From positions 1-64,000 of the forward strand of contig SEEM01000002.1 of assembly GCA_004144595.1 (NCBI GenBank): a stretch of 64,000 nt of DNA. The letters run 5' to 3'. The notes under the pieces were generated by a model. The model ran no database searches and had not been told where the DNA came from. It saw only the letters and a list, made by a program, of their open reading frames with translations. A program made the translations under genes and the position numbers. Numbering within the stretch: the stretch's first letter is position 1; each line of letters opens with the position of its first letter. This DNA is from Hyphomicrobiales bacterium (GTDB lineage Bacteria > Pseudomonadota > Alphaproteobacteria > Rhizobiales > Beijerinckiaceae). This document shows positions 45,882 through 53,554 of the stretch, piece after piece.

Positions 45882-46856
45882 TTACTGCTTCGGCGCGGCC
45901 GAGAGCGCAGGCGTCAGCTTGTCGGCATCGCGCTTGATCAGCGCAGCGAAGCCGGCTGGGGTGCGCTCCTCGGCGGTCGGCAGCACGGTGCCGAGATCGA
46001 GCAGGCGCTTCTTGGTGCCCTCGTCGTTGAGCGCCTTGTTCAGCGCGTCGACCAGCTTGTCCACGGCCTCCTTCGGCATGCCCTTCGGGCCGGCGATGCC
46101 GTTCCAGGCCTCGATCTGGTAGTCGGGCAGACCGGCTTCCTTGGTCGTCGGCACGTCCGGCAGGGCCGGCGAGCGCTGGGCGGAGGCGACGGCGTAGGCC
46201 TTGATCGTGTTGGCGCGGACCTGTTCGGCGACCGAGACGATCTGGTCGCACATGAAATCGACCTGGCCGGAGACGAGGTCGTTCAGCGCCGGGCCGGTAC
46301 CGCGATAGGCGACGGCGTTGATCTTCGGCGTACCCAGGACGCCCTTGAGCAGGGTGCAGGTCGTCCATGAGACGGAGCCCAGACCGGCATGGGCTTCATT
46401 GAACTTGTCAGGGTTGGCCTTCACGGCGGCGACGAAAGCCTTCAGATCGGCCGCTTCGAGGGTCTTTCGGGCGACGATCAGGATCGGCGTGCCACCGGCG
46501 AGTCCGATCGTCTGCATGCCGTTGATCGGGTCGTATTTCAGGCCGGGATAGGTGGCCGGCGCTGCCGAGAAGGTGCCCAGATGCCCCATCGCGATGGTGT
46601 AGCCGTCCGGCGCAGCCGTCACGGCCCGGGTGATGCCGGTGGTACCGCCGGCTCCGGCGACGTTTTCGATGACGATCTGCTGGCCAAGCGTCTTCGACAT
46701 GTTGTCGGCGACGATGCGGGCGATGATGTCGGTCGGGCCGCCGGCCGCGAAGGGCACGATCATGGTGATGGGTTTGGTCGGATACGCTTGCGCCTGTGCG
46801 CCGCCGGCAAAGGCAAGCGTGACAGCGGCGGCAAGACCGAGAACGAGCTTTTTCAT
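45882..46856 (-). CDS. tctC: Tripartite tricarboxylate transporter substrate-binding protein (Bug family)
   Basis: Periplasmic solute-binding subunit of a TTT transporter. The 324-residue protein has a signal peptide (cleavage near AQAQAYP), the family opener YPTKPITMIVPFAAGGPTDI, and VIENVAGAGGTTGITRAVTA, which lines the ligand pocket. The central DLVSGQVDFMCDQIVSV and LPDVPTTKEAGLPDYQIEAW blocks are standard. The ligand could be citrate, tricarballylate or another organic acid and cannot be read from sequence. Last gene of lysR-tctB-tctA-tctC. Confidence 0.94.
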   Translation of the reverse strand: MKKLVLGLAAAVTLAFAGGAQAQAYPTKPITMIVPFAAGGPTDIIARIVADNMSKTLGQQIVIENVAGAGGTTGITRAVTAAPDGYTIAMGHLGTFSAAPATYPGLKYDPINGMQTIGLAGGTPILIVARKTLEAADLKAFVAAVKANPDKFNEAHAGLGSVSWTTCTLLKGVLGTPKINAVAYRGTGPALNDLVSGQVDFMCDQIVSVAEQVRANTIKAYAVASAQRSPALPDVPTTKEAGLPDYQIEAWNGIAGPKGMPKEAVDKLVDALNKALNDEGTKKRLLDLGTVLPTAEERTPAGFAALIKRDADKLTPALSAAPKQ

Positions 46857-46922
46857 CCGTATTTTCTCCCTAGACGTTGCGTGAAATGAAACTGGACGGC
46901 CGCCGCCGGGGCGGCAACCCCG

Positions 46923-48422
46923 TCATTCGGTGAAGACTTCCTCGCGCTTCTTCGAGATCGAAGGCAGCAGCGCGATGGCGAGCACGAGCACGGCGACGAC
47001 CAGAAGCCCCGCCGAGATCGGCCGCTCGATGAAGGTCACGAAGGAACCGCGCGAGATGATCAGCGCCTGCCGGAGCTTCTCCTCCATCAGTTTGCCCAGC
47101 ACGAAGCCGAGCAGCAGCGGCGCCGGCTCGAAGCCGAGCTTGATCAGCAGATAGCCGAACAGGCCGAACAGCGCCGTGAAGGCGACGTCGAGCGGCTGGT
47201 TGTTCACCGAGTAGATGCCGATGCAGCAGAAGATCAGGATCGCCGGGAACATCAGCCGGTAGGGCACCTGCAGCAGCTTCACCCAGACGCCGACCAGCGG
47301 CAGGTTGATTATCAGCAGCATCAGGTTGCCGACCCACATCGAGGCGATCATGCCCCAGAACAGCTCGGGGTTGCGGGTCATGACCTGCGGGCCGGGGATG
47401 ATGCCGTGGATGGTCATCGCGCCGACCATCAGCGCCATCACCGCATTCGGCGGGATGCCCAGCGTGAGCAGTGGAATGAAGGCGGTCTGCGCGCCGGCAT
47501 TATTGGCCGATTCAGGTCCCGCGACACCCTCGATCGCGCCCTTGCCGAAGCGGGAAGGGTCCTTCGCGATCTTCTTTTCCATGGTGTAGCTGGCGAACGG
47601 GCCGAGTACGGCGCCGTTGCCCGGCAGGATGCCGAGGATGCCGCCGATTGCGGTGCCGCGGAGAACAGGCGCGATCGATTGCTTGATGTCGTCCCAGCCC
47701 GGCAGCAGCCGGCCGATCTTGCTCTTGACGACGTCGCGCGCCTCGGGGCTCTCGAGGTTGCGCAGCACTTCTGCGAAGCCGAACACGCCCATCGCCAGCA
47801 CCGAGAAGTCGATGCCGTCGGAGAGCGAGGCGACGCCGAAGGTCAGGCGCTCCTGCCCGGTTTCGAGGTCGGTGCCGACGGTCGAAAGCAGAAGGCCGAG
47901 CATGATCATGCAGAAGGCCTTAAGGATCGAGCCGCGCGCCAGCACGACCGCGAAGCACAGGCCCATCACCATCAGCGAGAAATACTCGGCCGGGCCGAAG
48001 AGCAGCGCCATCTTGGTCAGCGGCGCGCCCAGCGCCGCGATGATCAGGGTGGCGACGCAGCCGGCGAAGAAGGAGCCGATCGCTGCCGTGCCGAGCGCGA
48101 CGCCCGCGCGGCCTTGTTTGGCCATCTGGTGGCCGTCCAGCGTGGTGACGACCGAGGTCGCCTCGCCGGGGATGTTGACCAGGATCGCGGTGGTCGAGCC
48201 GCCGTACTGCGCACCGTAATAGATGCCGGCGAGCATGATCAGCGCGCCGGTCGGGTCGAGCCCGAAGGTGATCGGCAGCAGGATCGAGATCGTCGCGATC
48301 GGTCCGACGCCGGGCAGGACGCCGATCAGCGTGCCGACAAGGCAGCCGGCGAAGCAGAGCGCGATGTTCTTCATCGTCAACGCGACGCCGAAGCCCAGTG
48401 CGAGATTGGAGAACATATCCAT
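46923..48422 (-). CDS. tctA: Tripartite tricarboxylate transporter large membrane subunit TctA
   Basis: Main permease of the TTT transporter, 499 residues with about 11-12 helices. Conserved blocks: VLPGVGPIATISILLPITFG, YYGAQYGGSTTAILVNIPGE and GILPGNGAVLGPFASYTMEK, the duplicated glycine-proline motifs of TctA. FIPLLTLGIPPNAVMALMVG matches the later signature. It begins 3 bases after tctB ends. Confidence 0.95.
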   Translation of the reverse strand: MDMFSNLALGFGVALTMKNIALCFAGCLVGTLIGVLPGVGPIATISILLPITFGLDPTGALIMLAGIYYGAQYGGSTTAILVNIPGEATSVVTTLDGHQMAKQGRAGVALGTAAIGSFFAGCVATLIIAALGAPLTKMALLFGPAEYFSLMVMGLCFAVVLARGSILKAFCMIMLGLLLSTVGTDLETGQERLTFGVASLSDGIDFSVLAMGVFGFAEVLRNLESPEARDVVKSKIGRLLPGWDDIKQSIAPVLRGTAIGGILGILPGNGAVLGPFASYTMEKKIAKDPSRFGKGAIEGVAGPESANNAGAQTAFIPLLTLGIPPNAVMALMVGAMTIHGIIPGPQVMTRNPELFWGMIASMWVGNLMLLIINLPLVGVWVKLLQVPYRLMFPAILIFCCIGIYSVNNQPLDVAFTALFGLFGYLLIKLGFEPAPLLLGFVLGKLMEEKLRQALIISRGSFVTFIERPISAGLLVVAVLVLAIALLPSISKKREEVFTE

Positions 48423-48425
48423 CGG

Positions 48426-48944
48426 TCAGATCCCCAAGAGCCAGGGCGCCAGCGGGATCGGCAGCGACAGCGCGTATTTGAAGAGGAGGATGCAGCCAGC
48501 CGACATCGCGATGGCGAAGATCAGCAGTTCCTTGATCTTGCGGTCATCGGCGGCGAGGCCGGAAAAGAAGATCAGCAGCGGGCCAGAGACCAGCAGGCCG
48601 AGCGCCGGTACGCGGATCGGCCCGAACTCGAAGCCGCGGATGGTCAGCCCGAACAGGCAGGCGCCGCCGAGCGCGAAGAAGACGCCCCTCCACGACCAGC
48701 CCGAGAGCTTCTCGCCATTGTAGCGCAGCGAGGCCAGCGCCAGCATGAGGCCGAGCGCGCCGCAGATCACCGCGAAGGCCTTGGGCAGCATGCCGGGCCC
48801 GAGCTGGCGCAGCGTGCCTGCGGGGAGCTCCCACGAGAAGACGAAGGCGCCGAGCGCGAGCACGACCATGAAGAGGCCGCCGGCCAGGTCCTGCGTCGAT
48901 CTCACGCGCAGGCCCCGTGCTTGCTCTATCTGGTTCAAACTCAT
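48426..48944 (-). CDS. tctB: Tripartite tricarboxylate transporter small membrane subunit TctB
   Basis: Small four-helix permease subunit of 172 residues: DLAGGLFMVVLALGAFVFSW, the GPGMLPKAFAVICGALGLML block typical of TctB, and C-terminal helices IKELLIFAIAMSAGCILLFK. GGAGGAG precedes the ATG, which overlaps the lysR stop (TGATG), so regulator and transporter are translationally coupled. Confidence 0.9.
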   Translation of the reverse strand: MSLNQIEQARGLRVRSTQDLAGGLFMVVLALGAFVFSWELPAGTLRQLGPGMLPKAFAVICGALGLMLALASLRYNGEKLSGWSWRGVFFALGGACLFGLTIRGFEFGPIRVPALGLLVSGPLLIFFSGLAADDRKIKELLIFAIAMSAGCILLFKYALSLPIPLAPWLLGI

Positions 48945-49927
48945 CAGGCTCCTCCGACTGGCGACACGGTGCGGGCGGTTCGTTTCTGCGGTTTGGGTGC
49001 GACGAAGGGCAGGACATGGCGTTCGTCGAGCAGGGTTACGCTTTCCCTGAGGATCGCGAGGAAGTCGTCGCGCGAGGGCAGCTTCTGTTGGGGGCGCCAG
49101 GCCACCCCGATGAGCGCGCCCGGCGGCGGCGGATCGAGCATCGCGCCGCGCAGGCGCCGCATCGTCACACCGGGGAAGGACAGCCGCGAGACCCAGTCGG
49201 GCGCCAGCGCCATGCCCAGCCCCGCGGCGACCGCCGACATCATCGCAGGCTTTTCCGTCGCCTCGATGGTGACGTTGGGGACTGCGCCGACGCTCTCGAA
49301 ATAGGCCATGACGAGATCGTAGGCATAGGGCCGCAGGCGCTTGGATGGCACCACGAAGGGCTCGCCGACGAGGTCGAGCATGGTCAGGTGCTCGCGGGCA
49401 GCGAGCGGGTGCTTCTCGTTGAGCACGACGACCGGGCGCTCCACGCGCAGGATCTCGAAGGCGCAATCGGTCGGTTTGCGCGGCGGACGGGCGAGCGCCA
49501 GATCGAGCTTGCCGGTTTCCAGCATCTGGATCAGTGCGGTGGTGATCGCCTCGACGAATTTGATCTCGATACCGGGGAAACGTGCGCGGAAGGCCACCAG
49601 CGCTTCCGGGACGAAGCTCGACGAGGCCGCATCGATCGCGCCGACGCGCAGCACCTTGCCCGACGCCAGCGAGGCCTCGCGCACGGCGCGCGAAGCATGC
49701 TCCATCTTGACGAGGATGCCCTTGGCCTCCTCCAGCATGATCAGCCCGGCGCGCGTCATCGCGACCTGCCGCGTGGTGCGGGTCAAAAGCGCAACGCCGA
49801 GTTCGTCTTCGAGGGCACTGATCTGGCGCGACAGCGCCGGCGGCGCAACGCCGAGCCGCTCGGCCGCCCGGCCGAAATGCAGCTCTTCTGCCACCGCGAT
49901 GAAGCATCGCAGTTGCCGCACGTCCAT
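48944..49927 (-). CDS. LysR-family transcriptional regulator
   Basis: A 327-residue LysR regulator: N-terminal winged helix MDVRQLRCFIAVAEELHFGR and LGVAPPALSRQISALEDELG, then a type 2 periplasmic-binding-like effector domain (LRVGAIDAASSSFVPEALVA, GKLDLALARPP, AAGLGMALAPDWV). The ATG at 49927 has AGGGGA upstream; an in-frame ATG at 49987 adds 20 residues before the usual start. It is the first gene of the tct unit on the same strand, unlike the common divergent arrangement, so it probably controls the whole operon including itself. Confidence 0.9.
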   Translation of the reverse strand: MDVRQLRCFIAVAEELHFGRAAERLGVAPPALSRQISALEDELGVALLTRTTRQVAMTRAGLIMLEEAKGILVKMEHASRAVREASLASGKVLRVGAIDAASSSFVPEALVAFRARFPGIEIKFVEAITTALIQMLETGKLDLALARPPRKPTDCAFEILRVERPVVVLNEKHPLAAREHLTMLDLVGEPFVVPSKRLRPYAYDLVMAYFESVGAVPNVTIEATEKPAMMSAVAAGLGMALAPDWVSRLSFPGVTMRRLRGAMLDPPPPGALIGVAWRPQQKLPSRDDFLAILRESVTLLDERHVLPFVAPKPQKRTARTVSPVGGA

Positions 49928-50106
49928 GAGCCGTCCCCTGTCCCGTGTATCGCTTGCCGCGATATCTCTATCGGTGGTCGTGGCCATTAGCGGTTCCGGC
50001 CAAGGTGTCGACCCTACAGAAATTCATAATCTTTTGGCAACAAAGCCTTTCGGCTGAGCCTGGGGCGGGTGCTCGCCTGTGGAAGGCTCCGGAAACGCGT
50101 GCTGCG

Positions 50107-51042
50107 TCAAGAGCTTGGGGCGGGACCTCGCCGGGCGATGCGCGCGATGCGGCCGTCGATGAGCGCGAGTCCGACGAAGATCGCGGCCATGCCGGCGAAA
50201 TGGCGCGGCAGCAGATCCTCCCCCAGCAGCCCGTAGCCGAGCAGGATCGCGCTGACCGGGATCAGGAAGGTGACGAGCATGACATTGCTCGGCCCGGCCG
50301 AGCGCATGATTCGGAAGAACAGGAGATAGGCCAGTGCCGTCGAGATCAGCGCCAGCCCGGCGAGCGCGAGAAACGCGGTCTTGGACGGCACGGGCAGCGT
50401 CCAGGGCGGGTGCATCACGAAGACGATCGGGATCATCATCAGGCTCGAGGCCGAGAGCTGTCCGGTGGCGGCGACCAGCGGCGACACGCCGCGAAAGCGC
50501 CGGCCGAGCAGGCCGGAGAAGGCATAGGAGACTGCGGCGAGGATGCAGGCGATCTGCGCCGCCAGATTGGAGCCGAGGCCGCTGAGCGCATCGGGCCCCA
50601 TCAGGATGGCGACGCCGATGAGGCCCGCCAGGACGCCGCCGAGCTTCAGGCCCGTCGCCCGCTCGTTGCCGAAGCAATGCATCACCAGCACGGCGAAGAT
50701 CGGCGTGGTCGCGTTCAGGATCGAGGCGAGACCGCTCGCGATCTGCTGCTGGCCCCAGAGGAAGAGGCTGAACGGGATCAGGTTGTTGAGGATGCCCATT
50801 CCGAAGAAGGCAAGCCAGAGCTCTCGCCCGACCGCCATCGAATGCCCGGCGATTCGCACCACCAGGAGCAGCGCCAGCGCCGCCAAACCGACCCGCACCT
50901 GCACCACCGCGAAGGGCGGCCATTCCGCCACGGTCAGCTTGTTGAAGAAGAACGAGCCGCCCCAGAGGATCGACAGGATGATGAGCAGGAGCCATTCGAG
51001 CGGGCCCATGCGCAGCACGGGAGCGGAGGTCGGCTGTTTCAT
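50107..51042 (-). CDS. EamA-family (DMT) transporter
   Basis: A 311-residue inner membrane exporter with ten hydrophobic helices in two EamA repeats. The first begins WLLLIILSILWGGSFFFNKL and the second IACILAAVSYAFSGLLGRRF; the SILNATTPIFAVLV motif and TFLIPVSAILLGYGLLGE are typical. Substrate unknown, perhaps amino acids or metabolites. Start uncertain: ATG 51042 (MKQPTSAP) chosen, 51072 is possible. Same strand as the glutathione transferase 90 bases upstream. Confidence 0.88.
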   Translation of the reverse strand: MKQPTSAPVLRMGPLEWLLLIILSILWGGSFFFNKLTVAEWPPFAVVQVRVGLAALALLLVVRIAGHSMAVGRELWLAFFGMGILNNLIPFSLFLWGQQQIASGLASILNATTPIFAVLVMHCFGNERATGLKLGGVLAGLIGVAILMGPDALSGLGSNLAAQIACILAAVSYAFSGLLGRRFRGVSPLVAATGQLSASSLMMIPIVFVMHPPWTLPVPSKTAFLALAGLALISTALAYLLFFRIMRSAGPSNVMLVTFLIPVSAILLGYGLLGEDLLPRHFAGMAAIFVGLALIDGRIARIARRGPAPSS

Positions 51043-51132
51043 GGCGGAAGCTCTGCTCTTGGGCCGGGTCATCCCGCGTCAGTAGGTGGCCGGGCGCGGC
51101 CCGGCCACCCGAATTCCGGGCGAGGCGTCGGC

Positions 51133-51795
51133 TCAGGCGGCTTCGGCGTCGCGCGCCTGCCACATCGCCTGGAAGGCGGGCCGGGCCTGGCAGGCGTCGA
51201 GCCAGGCCTTGACGTTCGGATTGGCGTCGAAGAGCTGGGTTGCAGGCTTCGCGTAGCGGATCACCTCGGCGACGTTGATGTCGGCTACGGTGAAGCGGTT
51301 GCCCATCACGTAGCCGCCATTCTCGGCGATCGTCTTGTCGAGCACGGCGAAGGGGGCGGGCAGGGCGGCGAGGGCGGCGTCGACCAGCTCCGGCTTGCGC
51401 TTCTCGGGCGGATAGGCCGCCAGATGGAACTGCAGGTTGAGTGCGTGCATCTCGCATTCGGTCGCGGCCCAGAGCGACCACATGATCGCGAGCCCCTCCT
51501 CCTGCGCATCCTTCGGCGCGAGCGAGCCGCCATGCTTGCGGGCGAGATAGAGGTTGATCGCCAGCGATTCGTGCAGCTTGAAACCGTCGTCGTCGATGCT
51601 GGGGATATGGCCGTTGGGATTGATCTTCAGGAAGTCGGCGCTGCGGGTATGCAGCGGCACGCCCGGCGCGGCTGGATCGGGCAGGCGATAGGCCTGGATC
51701 ACCGGCACATGGTTGAAGGGCAGGCCGAGCTCGTTGGCGAGCCAGATGACGCGCGTCGCGCGCGAGCGGTAACAGCCATAAATGGTCAGGGACAT
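51133..51795 (-). CDS. Glutathione S-transferase family protein
   Basis: A 220-residue GST with a thioredoxin-like N-terminal domain (MSLTIYGCYRSRATRVIWLA, then KINPNGHIPSIDDDGFKLHE with the cis-Pro loop and ES glutathione contact) and an all-helical C-terminal domain (VMGNRFTVADINVAEVIRYA with the N-capping motif). Probably a detoxifying enzyme; the substrate is unknown. Confidence 0.9.
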   Translation of the reverse strand: MSLTIYGCYRSRATRVIWLANELGLPFNHVPVIQAYRLPDPAAPGVPLHTRSADFLKINPNGHIPSIDDDGFKLHESLAINLYLARKHGGSLAPKDAQEEGLAIMWSLWAATECEMHALNLQFHLAAYPPEKRKPELVDAALAALPAPFAVLDKTIAENGGYVMGNRFTVADINVAEVIRYAKPATQLFDANPNVKAWLDACQARPAFQAMWQARDAEAA

Positions 51796-52124
51796 CGGCG
51801 GGATCCAGCGAGAGAGTGCGCGGCGACGTGGCCGGCATCTGCCGGGTCGTCATCCCGGACAATAGGCCGCACATGCCGCATCGGCCAATGCCAATGAACG
51901 GCCCGCCAGCGCAGCAAAAACCGTTTGACGCGGGCGCTTTACGGGTGCATTGGCCTCCTGCTTCCGGTCTCTGTGGCCGGCTGCTCACAGGAAATCCCGA
52001 CCCGATGCCCAGCGACAGTCCAAGCCGACAGTCGAAGCCGTCTGCCGCCGCCTCGCGCGCCTGACCGGGTCCCCCGGCTCGCCTGCGATCCGGCCATGAC
52101 GGCCCGATCGCAAGGAACAGAGCC
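51796..52124. other. Intergenic region between divergent GST and mgtE
   Basis: 329 bases holding both promoters. I see no clear magnesium riboswitch (M-box). A TTG-initiated frame (51925-52128) with a lipobox-like VAGC and a proline run ends in ATGA over the mgtE start; it has no ribosome site and I do not call it a gene. TTGACG at 51925 could instead be a -35 box. Confidence 0.45.
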
Positions 52125-53492
52125 ATGAACGATACCGCCGCCACGACGGACCTCCTTGCTGTGACGCTGGCCCAGACGCTGGCGCAGGAACACGTCGCCG
52201 ACATCGTCGAGACGTTGAACGAACAGGACGACGCGACCATCGCGCATATCCTGGCCGAGCTGCCGTTCGAGCGCGCCGTCGAGGTGCTCGACCAGCCCGA
52301 GCTCGCTGCTGGCGCGGAAGCCATGGCTCTTCTGCCCGACCAGCGTGCCGGTGCGCTGCTCTCGGCCATGTCGGCGGACCGGGCCGCCGACGTCTTCCAG
52401 GAATTCGACGAGGAAACCCGCCAGCGCCTGAGCGGACGGCTCGATCGCCAGACCCGTTCCGACCTCAAGAAGCTGCTGGCTTATCCCGAGCACAGCGCCG
52501 GCTCGATCATGACGACCGAGTTCGTCAGCGTGCCTTCGAACTGGAGCGTGCAGCAGACGCTCGACCATATTCGCCGCGTCGAGCGCTCGCGCGAAACCGT
52601 CTATGCGATCTACGTGCTCGATTCCGTCACGCGGAAGCTGGTGCGCGCCGTCTCGCTGCGACGCCTGATCAGCGGCGATCCGGATGCGCCGGTCGAGTCG
52701 GTCGTGCCCGCGCACAAGCCGATCTGCGTCACCGCCGAGGTCGATCGCGAGGAGGTCGCCCGCCTCATCACGAAATACGACCTGCTCTCGGTTCCCGTCG
52801 TCGATGCGGACGAGCAGATCATCGGCATCGTGACCTTCGACGACGTCATCGACGCGATGATCGCCGAGACCACCGAGGACGTGCAGAAGCTCGGCGGCAT
52901 GGAGGCGCTCGACCAGCCCTATAACGAGATCGGCTTCCTGGCGATGATCCGCAAGCGCGCCGGCTGGCTCTCGATCCTGCTGGTCGGCGAGATGCTGACG
53001 GCCTCGGTGATGCAATTCTTCGAGGGCGAGCTGGAGAAGGCGCTGGTGCTGACGCTGTTCATCCCGCTGATCATGAGCTCGGGCGGCAATTCCGGCTCGC
53101 AGGCGACGTCGCTGATCATCCGGGCGCTGGCGCTGCGCGAGGTCACGCTGAAGGACTGGTGGCGGATCGCGCTGCGCGAATTGCCGACCGGTCTCACGCT
53201 CGGCGGCATTCTCGGGGTGATTGGCGTGGCAAGGATCATCGCCTGGCAGTGGCTCGGCTTCTACGATTACGGGCCGCACTGGATGCTGATCGCCGCGACG
53301 GTCGGCGGCGCGCTCGTCGGCATCGTCACCTTCGGCTCGCTCGCCGGCTCGATGCTGCCATTCGCCCTGAAGCGGCTCGGCTTCGACCCTGCCAGCGCTT
53401 CGGCGCCCTTCGTCGCGACGCTCGTCGACGTCACCGGCCTCGTCATCTATTTCGGCGTCGCCGCTGCAATCCTGACCGGGACGCTGCTCTGA
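52125..53492 (+). CDS. mgtE: Magnesium transporter MgtE
   Basis: Magnesium-gated magnesium channel of the inner membrane, 455 residues. An N-terminal helical superfamily domain (about 20-135, DATIAHILAELPFERAVEVL) is followed by two CBS domains (about 140-260, YPEHSAGSIMTTEFVSVP and DLLSVPVVDADEQIIGIVTF), then five membrane helices. The pore signature RAGWLSILLVGEMLTASVM and GGNSGSQATSLIIRALAL is intact. AAGGAACAG lies upstream of the ATG. Monocistronic, ended by the terminator at 53503. Confidence 0.95.
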   Translation: MNDTAATTDLLAVTLAQTLAQEHVADIVETLNEQDDATIAHILAELPFERAVEVLDQPELAAGAEAMALLPDQRAGALLSAMSADRAADVFQEFDEETRQRLSGRLDRQTRSDLKKLLAYPEHSAGSIMTTEFVSVPSNWSVQQTLDHIRRVERSRETVYAIYVLDSVTRKLVRAVSLRRLISGDPDAPVESVVPAHKPICVTAEVDREEVARLITKYDLLSVPVVDADEQIIGIVTFDDVIDAMIAETTEDVQKLGGMEALDQPYNEIGFLAMIRKRAGWLSILLVGEMLTASVMQFFEGELEKALVLTLFIPLIMSSGGNSGSQATSLIIRALALREVTLKDWWRIALRELPTGLTLGGILGVIGVARIIAWQWLGFYDYGPHWMLIAATVGGALVGIVTFGSLAGSMLPFALKRLGFDPASASAPFVATLVDVTGLVIYFGVAAAILTGTLL

Positions 53493-53502
53493 CCAAATGA
53501 TA

Positions 53503-53532
53503 AAGCCCGGGGCAGCGGACCCGGGTTTTTTT
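53503..53532 (+). terminator. Intrinsic terminator of mgtE
   Basis: AAGCCCGGG and CCCGGGTTT (with G-T closure) form the stem, followed by seven T. Located 11 bases after mgtE, convergent with the kinase gene. Confidence 0.85.
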
Positions 53533-53554
53533 ATGTATCTCGGCCGTCGCTCGA

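Noticed and set aside
47406-49304. A 632-codon plus-strand open frame opposite tctA and tctB
   Set aside because: It is exactly antisense to three well-supported genes, is composed of Arg, Glu, Gln and His-rich low-complexity sequence and has no domain. Long antisense frames are expected at this GC content.
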